The notes beneath the pieces are model-generated. The model saw nothing but the letters and a program-made list of their open reading frames with translations. It ran no database searches and was not told the origin of the DNA. Below, in pieces: positions 23,336 to 35,116 of a DNA stretch of 64,000 nt. The position numbers and the translations under genes were made by a program. Position 1 is the first letter of the stretch. The number at the start of each line of letters is the position of its first letter. Source of the DNA: Atherinomorus stipes (lineage: Eukaryota; Chordata; Actinopteri; Atheriniformes; Atherinidae); assembly GCA_023101725.1 (NCBI GenBank), contig JALJCO010009027.1, forward strand, positions 434,001-498,000, read 5' to 3'.

Positions 23336-26306
23336 TATACAGCTTGGCATGTGACGCTCAGTCGACACTGTGTGGCAAAAAATCCCAGCAGGAAGGGGTT
23401 AAGACCCAGTAGCTCCAATTAAGTTCAGAGCAGGAGATTCCAAAGACGAGGGGTTATTCCCAGCTGTCCTCTGCAGCCCCTCCATTACCTCAGGCACATC
23501 CCACATGATCCTGTGTTAGCTTCCATCTACTCAGACATTCCTTGAAGAAATGATTATTCGTTTTTACTTTATACATGCTCACAGATCAAAAGTGCAGCTT
23601 TTGGCACGTTATTTAAAGCTACAGAGGAGATTTCCTGCTGGGCTCGGGGAAGGGTTTTACGGCTCTGTTTAGAATATCTCATACGGTACAGGGTTGTTAT
23701 CCCAATCTTATTTTAGTATTCATTGATTTTTTTTTTTTCTTTAACAAATCTCCGTGAAAGATTTGGCATTTTTGCAGCTGCGGAGAATTAAACGAGAGGT
23801 TTCGAGTAAATTTGTGATGTCACCTGGGTCGCATTGAGCGGGACATCAGATCTCGCAGCAGAGGAGGAAATGCTCCTGAAGCGTGACCTATTTAGGTCAG
23901 AGCCGCCTTTAACAACGGGCTTCAAAGCAGCGTCTTTCATCACGGGCAGATTGGGAAAAGGTTGCGCAGATTAGTCAGGTTGCAGCTTTTATGTATGAAG
24001 TATCATTTCCAGCCATTTCGACACGCCACGTAAGCCTTTGATTTTTCCTGCTGATGTCAAAGGTCAGAAATCCCAGCCAGCATCAGATCATTACTTCAAG
24101 CCACTATTTAATCCTCTGTAGGGTTCCTTGCCGCCACAAACTCCTCACCTCTTGACCCCAGTCATGAAACCTGTAATAAAGCTCGAATTAGCCACCATGG
24201 ATTGTCATATTATTTGGTTTGATATACCCAGCTGGTAAAAACGTGATAACCAGCCTTCATAGATTGAGTCATTGTTTGCTTCCTGCTGCTGGAGAACACT
24301 GTGAAATAGATTAATAATGCTCTGCTGTGCTGCGGGTAGCAAGGCAGCCTCGATTATGAGCTGTGCGGCAAACAAGAGGCACGACGATGGGGGGGCTTTC
24401 GCTGCAAGATGCAATGCTTAAACACGCGGCAAAGTCGACAGATGAGGCTTTAAAAAGAGCGTTAAAATATGTTTAAATCCACACATCCTCAATAGATGCA
24501 CCCTCCAGAAATACTGGGATATTAAGCATGGGGGAGTGCATGGTGGCTCGCATTCATTGCAGGGCTGAGAGGGGCCAAGGGACAAACTGTCACAGTCGTA
24601 CTGTCTGAAGTGTCACACACAGACGACTCTGTGCGTATGGCGGACAGAGGGAGCCTGTCAAATCGGAGACAGATTCGTCCCCCCAGATACTGCTTGTGTG
24701 ATCTGCTGGAAAAAAGCTGCATGCACACAAACACTCGCACGGCGAAAGGTTATCAGTCCAGTCGCTCAATAACCTGCTCGTACTAAAACAAATAACCTTA
24801 GATGATGCTGAGCAAAAAAACGTAGCCATTTACAGGCATTCGCTAACATGCACAACAGAAAGCACGCAGTTTCTACAGCACGCACTGCGGTCCAGGATAG
24901 AGCAGGTGATTTAATGTGCAGATTGTTGATACTGGACTTTTTCCCACAGGAGCCACTTAAGAAATTCTCCACCAGACGCCTCACTGAGTTACCCCCCTCA
25001 TTCACATACACTCTTTTTCTCCTCAGCTCATACATACAGTCAGCTCGCTCGTCTCTCACAATGGAATTCATGCCGGCATCCAATTTGCAAACCAAACATC
25101 CTCTGGTGTAAACAAATGGAGTGGCGTGCATTTTGTCGAACGTTTCCGTTGCTGAAGTCATTTACCTGGAAGGGAATGAAGAGAAATAGGCCCCGAGGGT
25201 CTTGGCTGGGGTTGCGGTAAAACTCCATGTATGAATGACGCTCTTACTGGACCCATTCTTCTGTGTTTATATTTGTCGTATCCCTATTGTTTGGTGTTAC
25301 CATTGTGCAGCGGGGATCCCGTTCCTGTTAGCAACTGGTGATTGGTTTCTTTTTTGTCTAAGAGTCATGATGGAAATGTCATACTGTGTGAAAACACATT
25401 CTGCATGTCAATATTTGTGTGTGAGTCTGCCTGTATGTGTGAATGGTCATGATTAATGGTGATAATTGTCTGACTGATTGCACGCAACATCCATTTTATT
25501 TTATTTTATTTTATTGGAATGGCTCCCTTTGAGACTTGATTGTTCTTTATTTTGGATTTTGCTAAGTTGCAATTCAATCTGGGACCTGAAACAAGGAAAA
25601 GGGGGCGACAGAAGCACAAAATCTTTACACCCAAAACAGAAAAAACAGCTGCTGCACTTTAGGGTAAGAAAACAAAGCAGGCAATCATCAGGAGCACCTG
25701 TAAGAATCTATCCAATCTCTTTTTTTATAATGCATTTAACAGAAACATTTCCAAAGTGCTACACATACAGTTAACACCCTAAAACAACAATACATTATTC
25801 AAATGAAGACAAATTGAGAAAAACATGAAAAATAACAGGAATAAAACTGCTAAAGCATAACTGTAGCTGTTGGTATTAAACCCACACAACAACACAGTGA
25901 GTTTACAAGCTTGCGCATTAGTGAGTGTGAGTGAAGAATAAAGGGAATGAGATGTTACGGAGCATCCCTTTAAAGTGGACATGAAATATCTGCTCAGCTT
26001 GTCAGATTTTCTATTTTTAATGCCGTCAGAGCTGAAGTGACAAACCATTAAATCAGGGTGGGTTTTTTTCTCTCTTGCTGTCATTTGATTGTATAACTGT
26101 TCAACTCAAGGTTAAAACAAAGCTCTGCTCATCTTCTGAATGATTCAAATCCCAAAAAACAGCTTGGCTTTATCTTCTTAAATACTCAAACATGTCACAC
26201 GTTTTTGTTTTGTTTTTTTGCCATGATTGTTAAGAAAAAAACGGTAGCTTTTCTATCCCATTTTGTCCTTTTAAACCTAATGTTACTGCATCTCACTCCC
26301 TTGCAG

Positions 26307-26572
26307 AGCTCAACAGCTATCTGTATGTTGATGCGAGCCTGAAGACAGAGCAGCAGCGAGCTCGTCTCGTGAGCCCCGTAGTGGCCGCCGACACCGGACC
26401 CCTGTGCTTCCTCTTCTCGTACCAGCTATGGGGTGAGGCGCAGGGCCACCTGAGGGTCCTGCTGCGAGACTCCCACAATGAGGAAACCGTCTTGTGGACG
26501 CTGAAAGATGACCAGAGCACCGTCTGGAAGGAGGGTCGAACCATCTTGCCACGCTCCCCTAAAGACTTCCAG
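26307..26572 (+). CDS. nrp2: Neuropilin-2 exon: core of MAM domain
   Basis: The acceptor is CCCTTGCAG (26298-26306) and the donor is GTATTA (26573). Phase is 1 to 0 and, with the split codon, it gives 89 residues. Translation opens ELNSYLYVDASLKTEQQRA, then RLVSPVV, and the third MAM cysteine in PLCFLFSYQLWG (codon 26405-26407). It continues LRVLLRD, ETVLWTLKDDQSTVWKEGR and ends RSPKDFQ. The YLYVDAS and RLVSPV motifs are classic MAM, while WxxKEGRxxLP matches both NRP1 and NRP2. The exon is the same unit as the human exon that begins in the RNFLRLQ segment. Confidence 0.95.
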
Positions 26573-28638
26573 GTATTAAAATAACCACATTCTTGTTAAT
26601 AATGTGTAAAGAAGTACAGAACAGACCGAAAGTGTAGACACACTCCCATTAAAGATGGAAAAAAATCAGCTGTCAGTAAAATAAGTTGAAATTCACCAGA
26701 TCACCAGCACCATCGAGCACTTTCACTTATATTGTCAACATTTTCTCAGGAGCTGTTGTGTGTAACTCTGTGAGGTAAATTGTGATGGATAGTGTATCCT
26801 GTAGGTGATCTACGGATGTTTTCAAGGCATTTATATCTCACCCAGGCAGTTTACAATGTTGTAAATCCACATTGAGTAATCCATGATTCCACTATTATTT
26901 GTATTTCTAAAATAGATCACTTTTACAATTTTGTTGCTAAGAGACTTCTATTTTTAACTGGAAATTATGATGAAACCACTTTCTGTTAAATGTTTGACAA
27001 ATCAAATAGCTGAGATTGACGCTAATGTCCAATCAGGAGCAGCCAGAGATCAACAAGTGATGAGAAAGTTCTGCAGTCGTCCTCAAAATTATTCAAACCC
27101 TCCAATTAAGGAAGGCGGGAAAAATCAGCTGTCAGTGAAAAAAATTTGAAAATGACAAGTATTAGTAAACAAAATTTTGGTTAAATCTAGGGATGCACGA
27201 TATTGGAGTTTTGACCGATATCCGATATGCCAATATTTTAAAACTCATGTGGCCAATAACCAATATTGATACCGGTCATTCCAAATAGCAGTTTTGTTAT
27301 ACGACACTTTGAAAAATAGGGATGGGAAAAAATATTGATACACTGAAATATTGCAATATTTTCATATTTAAAAATGTGGTATTGATCTGTTTTACGTACA
27401 AAATTTCATGATATTCCATGAATTCTCACGAGATTTCATAACAGAATGATGAAATATCGCGAGATTTCGTGAGTAAAATAGATCGGTACCGCGTTTTTGA
27501 ATGTCAATATGATATCAGTTTATGAAAATTAAGTAAAATTTTCGTGAATTCTCGCTAAATTTCACAACGGAACGATGAAATATTGCAAGATTTCATTATT
27601 AAAATAGACCAATACTGCGTTTTTAAATGTCAATATGATATCAGCATATGAAGATGTCGCGATATTTCAGTGTATCAATATTTTTGATGTTTGAAGAAGA
27701 CGTTTTTTTTTTTGTTTGTTTGTTTTTTTTTAAGTCTTTACAAACAGTTGGCTGGTAAGTTGGATATAGGTTAAATATCGGTGGGGTGGCCAATATCCGA
27801 TACTCAGTTTGAAGGCCAATATAGGCCGATACCGATAGGGGGCAGATTATATCGTGCATCCCTAGTTAAATCGTGACATTTATTTAGAATTCTGGTTCAA
27901 TGGAAATATTGAAAACAAACAAAAATTAAAACTAGCAAACAAGAATGATGGCTCTAGTTTGCCTTAGACAGTTTTGTTTCTTGTTTGTTTTTTATTTTTT
28001 ATTTAAACCACAATTAAAAAACAAATGTTTTATTTGACTAAATTATCATTTAGTAAATTTTTACTTATTATTACTTTTTCAGTTCCTTGTTGTTTGAATT
28101 ACTATTGTGAATTAAGATTTTTCTTTAACGGGAGTGTGTATAAACTTTCGGCCCATACTGCGTCTGCTTGATGAACAGGTATCTGGGTCAGACGTTTAAT
28201 TTCAAATGTATCGCCTCCTCAGAAAGGAAGCGTGACTTTAATATCACGATCAGAAAAGGAGAGAGCATAGGAAAGCTTTTGTTTTTCACCACTTAGCCAT
28301 AAAGCACGCCATATTGTCTCTGCTGGCTGCCTGATTGTTTGTCAGAGACATCACAAGCAGTCATCGTTCTCATAAAAAAAGTAAGCCGAAGACACTTGCA
28401 GAGAATTAGAGGATGATTGCAAATGCTGAGTGCAACTTTGAAATCGCAGGGAGCATATTAACTTTTTATCCTCTTTCTCCTCCTACTTGTCCCTGTTCTC
28501 AATTTACCTCCATCTCACCCACCCCCTCTGCTCCCACTTGTCCTCATCCTGTCTCCGTCTTCCTCTTCCTCCTGCTTCCTTGTTCAATTTTTCCCTCCCA
28601 TTCCTCCTCCTCTTCCTCCACTGTTTTGACTGCGTTAG
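26573..28638 (+). other. nrp2: nrp2 intron within MAM, 2.1 kb
   Basis: Holds a hAT-like MITE (27188-27864) with an inner palindrome. A pyrimidine-rich tract of about 170 bases (28465-28637) runs into the acceptor TGCGTTAG of the next exon. The open frames on the opposite strand are purine-rich shadows of that tract. Confidence 0.85.
27188..27864. mobile_element. hAT-like MITE family 'TAGGGATGCAYGAT', copy B
   Basis: The ends TAGGGATGCACGATAT and ATATCGTGCATCCCTA are inverted repeats. The exact 8-bp GTTAAATC flanks it at 27180-27187 and 27865-27872. It is in reverse orientation to copy A (14294-14934) and carries a related palindromic element at about 27318-27690 in the same place. Confidence 0.92.
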
Positions 28639-28735
28639 GTTGTGATGGAGGGTTTCTTCGTGCACGGCACCAGAGGACACATCTGGATAGACAACATCCA
28701 CATGAGCTTGAGCACTCCTCTGACAGAGTGTACAC
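28639..28735 (+). CDS. nrp2: Neuropilin-2 exon: end of MAM domain
   Basis: The acceptor is TGCGTTAG (28631-28638) and the donor is GTAAGT (28736). Phase is 0 to 1. Translation starts VVMEGFFVHGTRGHIWIDNI and ends STPLTECT. The F-E/D-G-x-x-G-x-x-x-x-x-I-x-I-D-x-I pattern is the MAM closing strand, and the fourth MAM cysteine is codon 28729-28731. Human NRP2 has VFEGVIGKGRSGEIAIDDI at this place, so function should be kept. IWIDNIHMS is somewhat divergent. The methionine at 28645 is not a start; it lies inside the exon. Confidence 0.93.
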
Positions 28736-30113
28736 GTAAGTTGCATACTTTTTTTTTTCTTGCTCCAGTTTGCCAGAGCACTCTGATCACCATCATCTCC
28801 ATCATTTCCTCCTTCCACCTCCTCCACTTTTAGCCTTAAGGTCCTTGAGCACCCCCCCACACACCTATCCTTGCAGTCTCCTTCGAAGATCCCACCGAAA
28901 GCAGAGATAAAAGGCGAAGGGACAGCATTTACTCCACCAAAAAAAAAAGCGGGAGAAGAATAGGAAAACTAGGACATAAATGCCCCGTGGGCTCCGCCGA
29001 TGCTAATCTATGTTTCATTAGATTTCTCTTCTTCTCTTCCCCTCTCAAACTCTCTCGCGCTCACTCCCGCGTCGTATTTGTAAACAGAGTTTTTCCTGAG
29101 CCGTCAAAGGGAATTACTAGACAGGCGATTTCCCAAGCAAGCTCCTCGGTGCCTGGCATGAACCGAGCGCCAGCCTCGCTGCCTTAATCTGGCCTGAGCA
29201 GGGGCTTCTGAGAGGGTCTTAAACAGATCAGAGACCGAGCTGCAGGTTCAGAGCCAAGAACTCGCCGTCATCACTTCTGACGGACGTCCAGTGAGCTTTG
29301 GAGCCGGGCAGCGGTATAATTCAGGGGGAAGTGTGTGTGGCTAGCCCACGAGTTTGCGTTTGTGTCCTCTATCAGTCATTTCTTTGTTTTTGTATGTGTC
29401 ATGAGAGTCCTGAGAGAGTGTAAGCGGCGCAGCAGCTTGGAAGGGAAAGATGACAGCACAGCCCTCTTCTTCCTCCATGCTGCTGTGTTTCCTCCTTCCT
29501 CCCATCCCTCTCCTCCTTCGCCACTCCCAAAGCATGCTGGGATGTTTCTTATCACTCTGCACAGTTGAGTTTTTCTCAGTGCGTTGGCGTTGCCGCCAAA
29601 AGGCACCAGTTCCCAAGTTGGTTTCCCCTCTTTCTTTCTTTTTTCTCTTTCAACCCTCCTCACTCCACACACACACACTATCTAACACACTCTGAAACAC
29701 ACACACCAGTTCTTTTATTTGCATTCCAGGCAATCAAAGTGAAGGTTCTGCTCTGCGCCTTTACAGCGAGCCAGAGCCCCTAGCCTGCTCCAGTTTCACT
29801 GGACTCCACCGATAAACAACTTGTGTGAACTTTTCGAACACACACACACACGCATACATAGCTTTTCCTCGGATGTCTCAACCGTCCTCAACTTCCAACC
29901 TCACACAGTGTATGAAATCACATTCTCACAGAGGAACCCGTAAATGCCATAATTCACGTGAGTTATCTGAGGAATTAAACTCCCTCAGGAGGAGGTTGAT
30001 AGTCTCGTGACATTTGTGTGACATTTGTCTGACTTTTCAGTCATGTTTAAAGTTATCTAACACTTCTCCCCCAACCTGTCTCCCTGTTCCTGTCTGTCTC
30101 ACTGTCCTCGCAG
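28736..30113 (+). other. nrp2: nrp2 intron (MAM to stalk), 1.4 kb
   Basis: From GTAAGT to GTCCTCGCAG. It contains pyrimidine-rich patches (28790-28870, 29460-29700) and a short CACACA run (29840-29852). No further exon is recognised. Confidence 0.85.
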
Positions 30114-30146
30114 AACCCATCGCAGCGTTCTCTCCTGAAATCCCAG
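30114..30146 (+). CDS. nrp2: Neuropilin-2 small stalk exon before the isoform fork
   Basis: The acceptor is GTCCTCGCAG (30104-30113) and the donor is GTGAGT (30147). It has 33 nt and phase 1 to 1. The translation, with the split codon, is QPIAAFSPEIP followed by a split glycine. It corresponds to the EPISAFA part of human NRP2, where NRP2a and NRP2b diverge. The five-residue GENFK insert known as a human splice variant has no counterpart here. The following introns lead to either 32349 or 35227. Confidence 0.9.
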
Positions 30147-32348
30147 GTGAGTTTGACTTCGATATGATATCACTTCCTATTTGGTCTTGCCTCCTGCCCG
30201 TTGGTATGCACTAGCCTGGGGATTTTGCTTGGATGTCTCAACAGGGAATAAAAAAAATTTTAAAAAAAAACAAGCCTGTACCACTCACTGAGATTGCAGG
30301 AGCTGATTACACTAATAAAACTGTAGTCGTTTGTATCATCTGACGCATGTAGACATCACCAAACAGTGCAACACATAAAATGTGCAAATGCAGGAAGCTA
30401 GCCTAGTTACAAATTAGGTTACTTCACAAATTACATTGCAAAAACTCAAAACTTATTAAGTATATTTTTCTAATTTCTGGTCCAAATATGTCATCACACT
30501 CAAAATAAGACAAATTTACCTAAAGAGAAACATTTCAGTGAGATATAGGAACTTGTTTTAAGGCAATGTATCTTATTTCAAGAAATCTTATCCTGAAAAT
30601 TTTGCTTGTTCTATCGGCAGTTTTTTTTTTTTTTTTTTTCTTATTACAAGCAAAAAATAAAATTAAATCTTGGCTACTCTTAAAATAAGTTAAATTTTCT
30701 TTTCCTCTTTATTTTTTTGCTTGTAATACGCAAAAAAATATATATATATTTTTTTGCTTAAAACAAGTTCGTATATCTCACTGAAATGTTTCTCTTTAGG
30801 TAATTTTGTCTTATTTTGAGTGGGATGAGATATTAGAACTAGAAATTTAAAAAATATACTTGGTAAGATTTGAGGTTTTGCAGTGTAGTTTGTGCACTTT
30901 TAGCTTAAATGGAATCAAAAGATTAGTTTCAAACCCTGTGTGAAAGACAAGCTAACTCTAGCACACCTCATATGCGAAAAGAGCTTCATATTCTCAATTC
31001 TCGGATGCCTGACACAGCCAGAAGGGATTTAAATAACTGTCTGCCTCATGAAAAATATTTAGAGCATCCTAGTGGGACTCTATAAGATTGATGTTAGTGT
31101 TTTGGCATCTCATAATGCCTTCCAATAAGATAAGAGCTCGGCGGTTTCCCTGCGAATGTGATGTGTGTGCATTTCTTCGGCTTTCCCACTTCTTTGCCTT
31201 CACGCACACATTTGACAAACACGCACAAGCGCACGGGTTAATATCGCCACACGCAGCAGTATCCCCAGTGAAAAGCAATCAGATTAAGTGACTGAGCATG
31301 GGTGTCTCACTCTCCTCTCGCTAACTCGGCTCTGTCTAATGAGTGTGTGCAGTGTGAAGTAGCAGGAACACGCACCATTTCCCTCTCTAATTATGTGACA
31401 TGGTCCAAAAACCAGGATGTATTGAGATCTGCTTCAGCGTCCTTAGTTCAACGTGACGTTCCACACACAGCTCCTCACGTCATGTTTGGATTTTAATGGA
31501 TTTATTTATTTATTTTCAATTGCATTTTTTTTGTTGTTGTTGTTGTAGCATACTTTGTAAGTGTAGAAGCTTCTCGAGAAGAAAATGTAAAAATGAGCTC
31601 ACATCAGAGGCAGCGGTGTAAGGGATCTGTGGAGATAATCTCCAAGGAGACAGCGCTTGGCTTGAGGAGGAGAGGACTGGCCAGGAGGCTGATGTATGAG
31701 AGGAAAAGGAAAAATGAAAAACCAGGACAAGAGAACAACATGAATTATGTACTCCGAAAAAATCTGCCAATTTCAGCCAGCTAGATAAAAAAAAATTGCA
31801 ATCCAATATTGGCTCAGAGAGAGCTTTGGAACATTGGATTCCCATGTGGTGTCCGACTGATTCGTGCATGGCTCCGAGACTGAATCAGAAGGCTGTCTGA
31901 CGTCCTGTTGCCAGACTGAAACAGGAACAGGAAGCTCCCTAATTCAATGTGTGTGAGTGCTTGTATAACTAATTGTTTTGGCTTTAGTTTCACACCAAGC
32001 AACTTCATTGGAGCTTCGAAAAGATTTAATTGCATTGCATTTGATTGGATCAGCTATTGGAGTGATTTCAAACCAAATCTCTGGATGATCTTGGTGTGAA
32101 AACTCGTCCTCGAACTGCAACCAAAGCTACAGAAATGGATGCTTTTCATTTATTTTTTTCTGGCCTTGGAGATTTATTTCACCTTTTTTTTGCAACTGGC
32201 ATGCTGATGCATGCTCATGAGGTGCACGCCTGCTGTCCGTTTGATAAAGACCAACAGGGATAAAAAATTAGCTAATTAAATACAGAAAATAAACAAGTGC
32301 CACTCCTCTCTTTTCCCACTGGCCAATTACTCTGTATTTCTCCACCAG
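30147..32348 (+). other. nrp2: nrp2 intron before the 2b terminal exon (5' part of the longer 2a intron)
   Basis: The donor GTGAGT can pair with the acceptor at 32347-32348 (2b) or with the acceptor at 35225-35226 (2a). The intron contains the mariner-type MITE copy 2 (30434-30885). About 30900-32300 is mostly unique-looking sequence, and splicing enhancers or silencers for the isoform choice could lie here, but I cannot point to one. Confidence 0.8.
30434..30885. mobile_element. Mariner-type MITE 'CACTGCAAAAA', copy 2
   Basis: The left end is TACATTGCAAAAACTCAAA and the right end is TTTGCAGTGTA, with TA on both sides (30432-30433, 30886-30887). The arms TTTCAGTGAGATATAGG and TATATCTCACTGAAATG are complementary. 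Poly-T (about 30619-30639) lies in the loop. It is closely similar to 22954-23335. Confidence 0.9.
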
Positions 32349-32626
32349 GGGGAGGCGTTCCTGTGCCTCCCTTGCCCATCCACTGGTATTACATAATGGC
32401 CGCCGGAGGCGCCCTCCTTCTCCTGGCAGTGGCCATCTTGGTCAGAGCTCTCTGTTGCTGTCGACAACACCTGGCCACCAAGAAGAGCCAGCTGTCAGTG
32501 GCCTATCACAGCTCCTCGCAGTGCTTCCAGTACTCTAACTGGTCCACCAGTATGGCCACCCCAGGGGTGGAGCCAGTCCTGACAGTGAGGTTGGACAGCC
32601 GGGACCGACACCGTACCCTCTGCTAA
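32349..32626 (+). CDS. nrp2: Neuropilin-2 alternative terminal exon: NRP2b-type transmembrane and tail
   Basis: The acceptor is TTTCTCCACCAG (32337-32348). It enters in phase 1 and ends at TAA 32624-32626, adding 92 residues. The translation begins GGGVPVPPLPIHWYYIMAAG, then a hydrophobic membrane span (about 32387-32452), a Cys-Cys-Cys-Arg cluster (32453-32464), ATKKSQLSVAY, and a tail ending EPVLTVRLDSRDRHRTLC. Human NRP2b has the same plan: PIPAYWYYVMAAGGA, AAKKTDHSITY, VEPTLTIKLEQDRGSHC. The tail has no SEA/TEA PDZ ligand, so this isoform should not recruit GIPC-type adaptors. It lies upstream of the 2a exons and has its own polyadenylation signals. Confidence 0.92.
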
Positions 32627-33506
32627 AAGGAATAGGTGCTGTTGCACCTATTTGGCAGAAAAGGATGCCAAATTCTGATGTCCGGGGGGGGGGGCAGCGT
32701 GAACCATGATGGCACGAGATTGACTACTACCACTCGGGGAGCCCCCTTTCTTTTAGTTTACAGCTGCGATGGCAATGATGACACAAAGTGTGCACAGAAA
32801 CAACGTGGCCTCTTGATGGACGTGGCTTCGGTTCATGAAGGAGTTCGCTCTTGACATTTCATACTACGCTGCTCCTGATGAGAGGAATGAAGTCTGAGTA
32901 AGTTATTTTTCTGAGCAGCTTGATCCGGATCATTGAGCGCCGTTTTGGCTCCTGGAATGACCCCAGCTTGGACGTACACAAAGACATGTGTGGGCTGAGG
33001 AGGAGGAGGGAAAGAAGGGTGTTCAAGTTGGTTCTGCTGCAAGAGCCAGCCAGAGCTGCCAAACCACAAGGCTAAAACAAGACCCCAGAGACACGAGGAG
33101 CTCTGGAGCGCTGAGAACGAGAGGAGAAAACCGTTAGGCTCAGAGGCATTCGGCATGCTGTAGATGTGGAAATGATCTGGCAAGCCTCAGAAAATAATGC
33201 TTGTGGTGTCTCTGTAATAACAGCACAGGATAGCTGCAATGTGAGTTGTGCCAATACTGAGGGTGTTGCAACAGATTAGGGGTAAAAAAAAAAAAAAAAA
33301 AAAATGTCTTCATTGTCCTTTTCAACAGAGCATGTGCACATTTAAAAACAAAGGAATGCAAATCCATCATACTTAAAGCCCTGCATCACAAATGGAGATA
33401 ACCGGCTCATTTGATTGAACGTCTCGTCCTCTCCTGATAAAGGCATCAGTCAGTGATGGATGCAGCCGTCTTCAGTGTTTAGTGTTTCATCTTGATTCTC
33501 TGCTGT

Positions 33507-33512
33507 AATAAA
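33507..33512 (+). promoter_or_regulatory. nrp2: AATAAA polyadenylation signal (first for 2b transcript)
   Basis: AATAAA about 0.88 kb after the 2b stop codon, followed by GT-rich TTGTTCC and TTGTCTTTGGG. It is a plausible proximal poly(A) site. Confidence 0.55.
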
Positions 33513-34851
33513 GCACGTTGTTCCACCCCCCATTTATGCCTCATACCACCCACTCCAGTTGTTCCCCTTGTCTTTGGGCTGCCCTGATGAAAGCCATGCC
33601 GAGCCAAGCCTTGTCGTGTTTCCAGTCTGAATGTGTGCTTGTTGTTTTTAGGGTTGTAAATAGGCACAGCTGTCTGCCATCACCACTACTTCCTTGATAT
33701 ATGTACTCCTACAAATCCCACAATGCCGCTGGACCAGCTGGACGCCATAAGTGAAGCGTTTCGCTGTATATTTGTACCCTTGAGAGGGATCCAACATGTA
33801 ATGAAGCCAACATAAGTGGCAGTAAAACACGACAAAACTGCACTTTTTGCTCATGTTTTACACATCTGGGGTCTAAAACATATTTTATTGGGATAATTTT
33901 GTAAAAATATGCATGAAAAACACAAATTGGTACCAATTTCTCTCCTATTGGTTGCTACAGAGATGGTAAAATTGGACACAAGCTCAGCTGGTTTGGATGA
34001 AATGGAGGTCGTCACTGTTTGGCTTAACGGGGCTTTGCTTTCTGGTTCTGTCACACCTGCAAAAATCCATCACCTGCTACCCCACAGCTCAGCAGAATGC
34101 ACCTCAATTTGTTGACACAATTACAAAGCTGCACTTTTCTCTCCAGAGTAGAAAAAAACAAGTGTGTTTTTGGCACACTCTCGCTTTGTGCTTTTAAATC
34201 AACTCGGGGAGGCGGGAGATTGGACACCTTACTTGATCCATCTCGACACCATTACGCACCAAGCTTCTAATAGTTGTAATTAGTTAATGGACAGATAACA
34301 TTTATTAAGGCTGCGGTAAGCACTTTTCCCTCCCATCTACTGTGCCTGCATCGCCCAGTCCGCTGCCAACTTCCGTCGCCCTGGAAACAGTATTAATAAT
34401 GCCATTGGCCCATCAAAGACCTCCGGATCTAGACGTGTGCCTTGCCAAGCAGTTACTCCCACTCCTGAACGCTTGCCAAGCGCAGCTGACACACACTCCA
34501 ACACAGAGACACAAACTAAAAAGAAAACTAATGTAAAGAAAAAGTATACTTGATGCTGAGCTCAACTTAAATGCTGCAGCCGTTATTCCCACACTCGTCT
34601 TCTCATTCACCCACACATGAATGTTTTTAGTTCACACAAAGCATCAGAACATGTGTTGCCGTTACTTAATTTCTCTTAAGTCATCAAACATAACTCTTAA
34701 ACTTGACGAAGATGACTTCAACGGTGATGTTGTGTTGTTTCTTTGGGGGTTTTGCATTTGTATTCACTCAGAATGAGCAGTCTTATACCATCAGTATCCT
34801 TTGTGATGACTGTGTGTTGGCTGGAATGTATCTTAATGATCTTTCTCTATT

Positions 34852-34857
34852 AATAAA
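34852..34857 (+). promoter_or_regulatory. nrp2: AATAAA polyadenylation signal (distal cluster, 2b transcript)
   Basis: AATAAA followed by a strong GTGTGTGTATGTGTTTATGG downstream element at about 34878-34897, the best signal plus GU-rich combination in this UTR. A second AATAAA follows at 34935-34940. Confidence 0.65.
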
Positions 34858-35116
34858 GTGGTATTTTTCTATTATGAAGAGTGTGTGTATGTGTTTATGG
34901 GTTTTGGATCTGGAAAGCATGAAACAATATTGTAAATAAAGCTAATATAGAATATTTAAAGGGATTAGTTTGAACTAATTGATTTTTTTAAGTTAAATTT
35001 TTAATTGGAGTTGAAGTTTTAAAGAAACTTCGGCATATCCACTCAAATGGCGTGTTCTTACTTCTGCACCATATTTCAGTCTTCATGTCTCTGCCTTGAC
35101 TCCGTCATGGTGGGAG

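Larger units (their letters stand above)
20009..26306 (+). other. nrp2: nrp2 intron within MAM, 6.3 kb
   Basis: Contains a hAT-like MITE (about 20151-20487), R1 copy 2 (about 20890-21425), a mariner-type MITE (22954-23335) and a TA tract inside it. I searched by eye for a phase-1/phase-1 micro-exon that could supply the missing MAM segment and saw none. About 23350-26300 is mainly unique-looking. Confidence 0.8.

Noticed and set aside
28504..28860. 118-codon minus-strand frame rich in Glu, Lys and Arg
   Set aside because: Purine-rich antisense of the pyrimidine tract and of the real nrp2 exon at 28639-28735.
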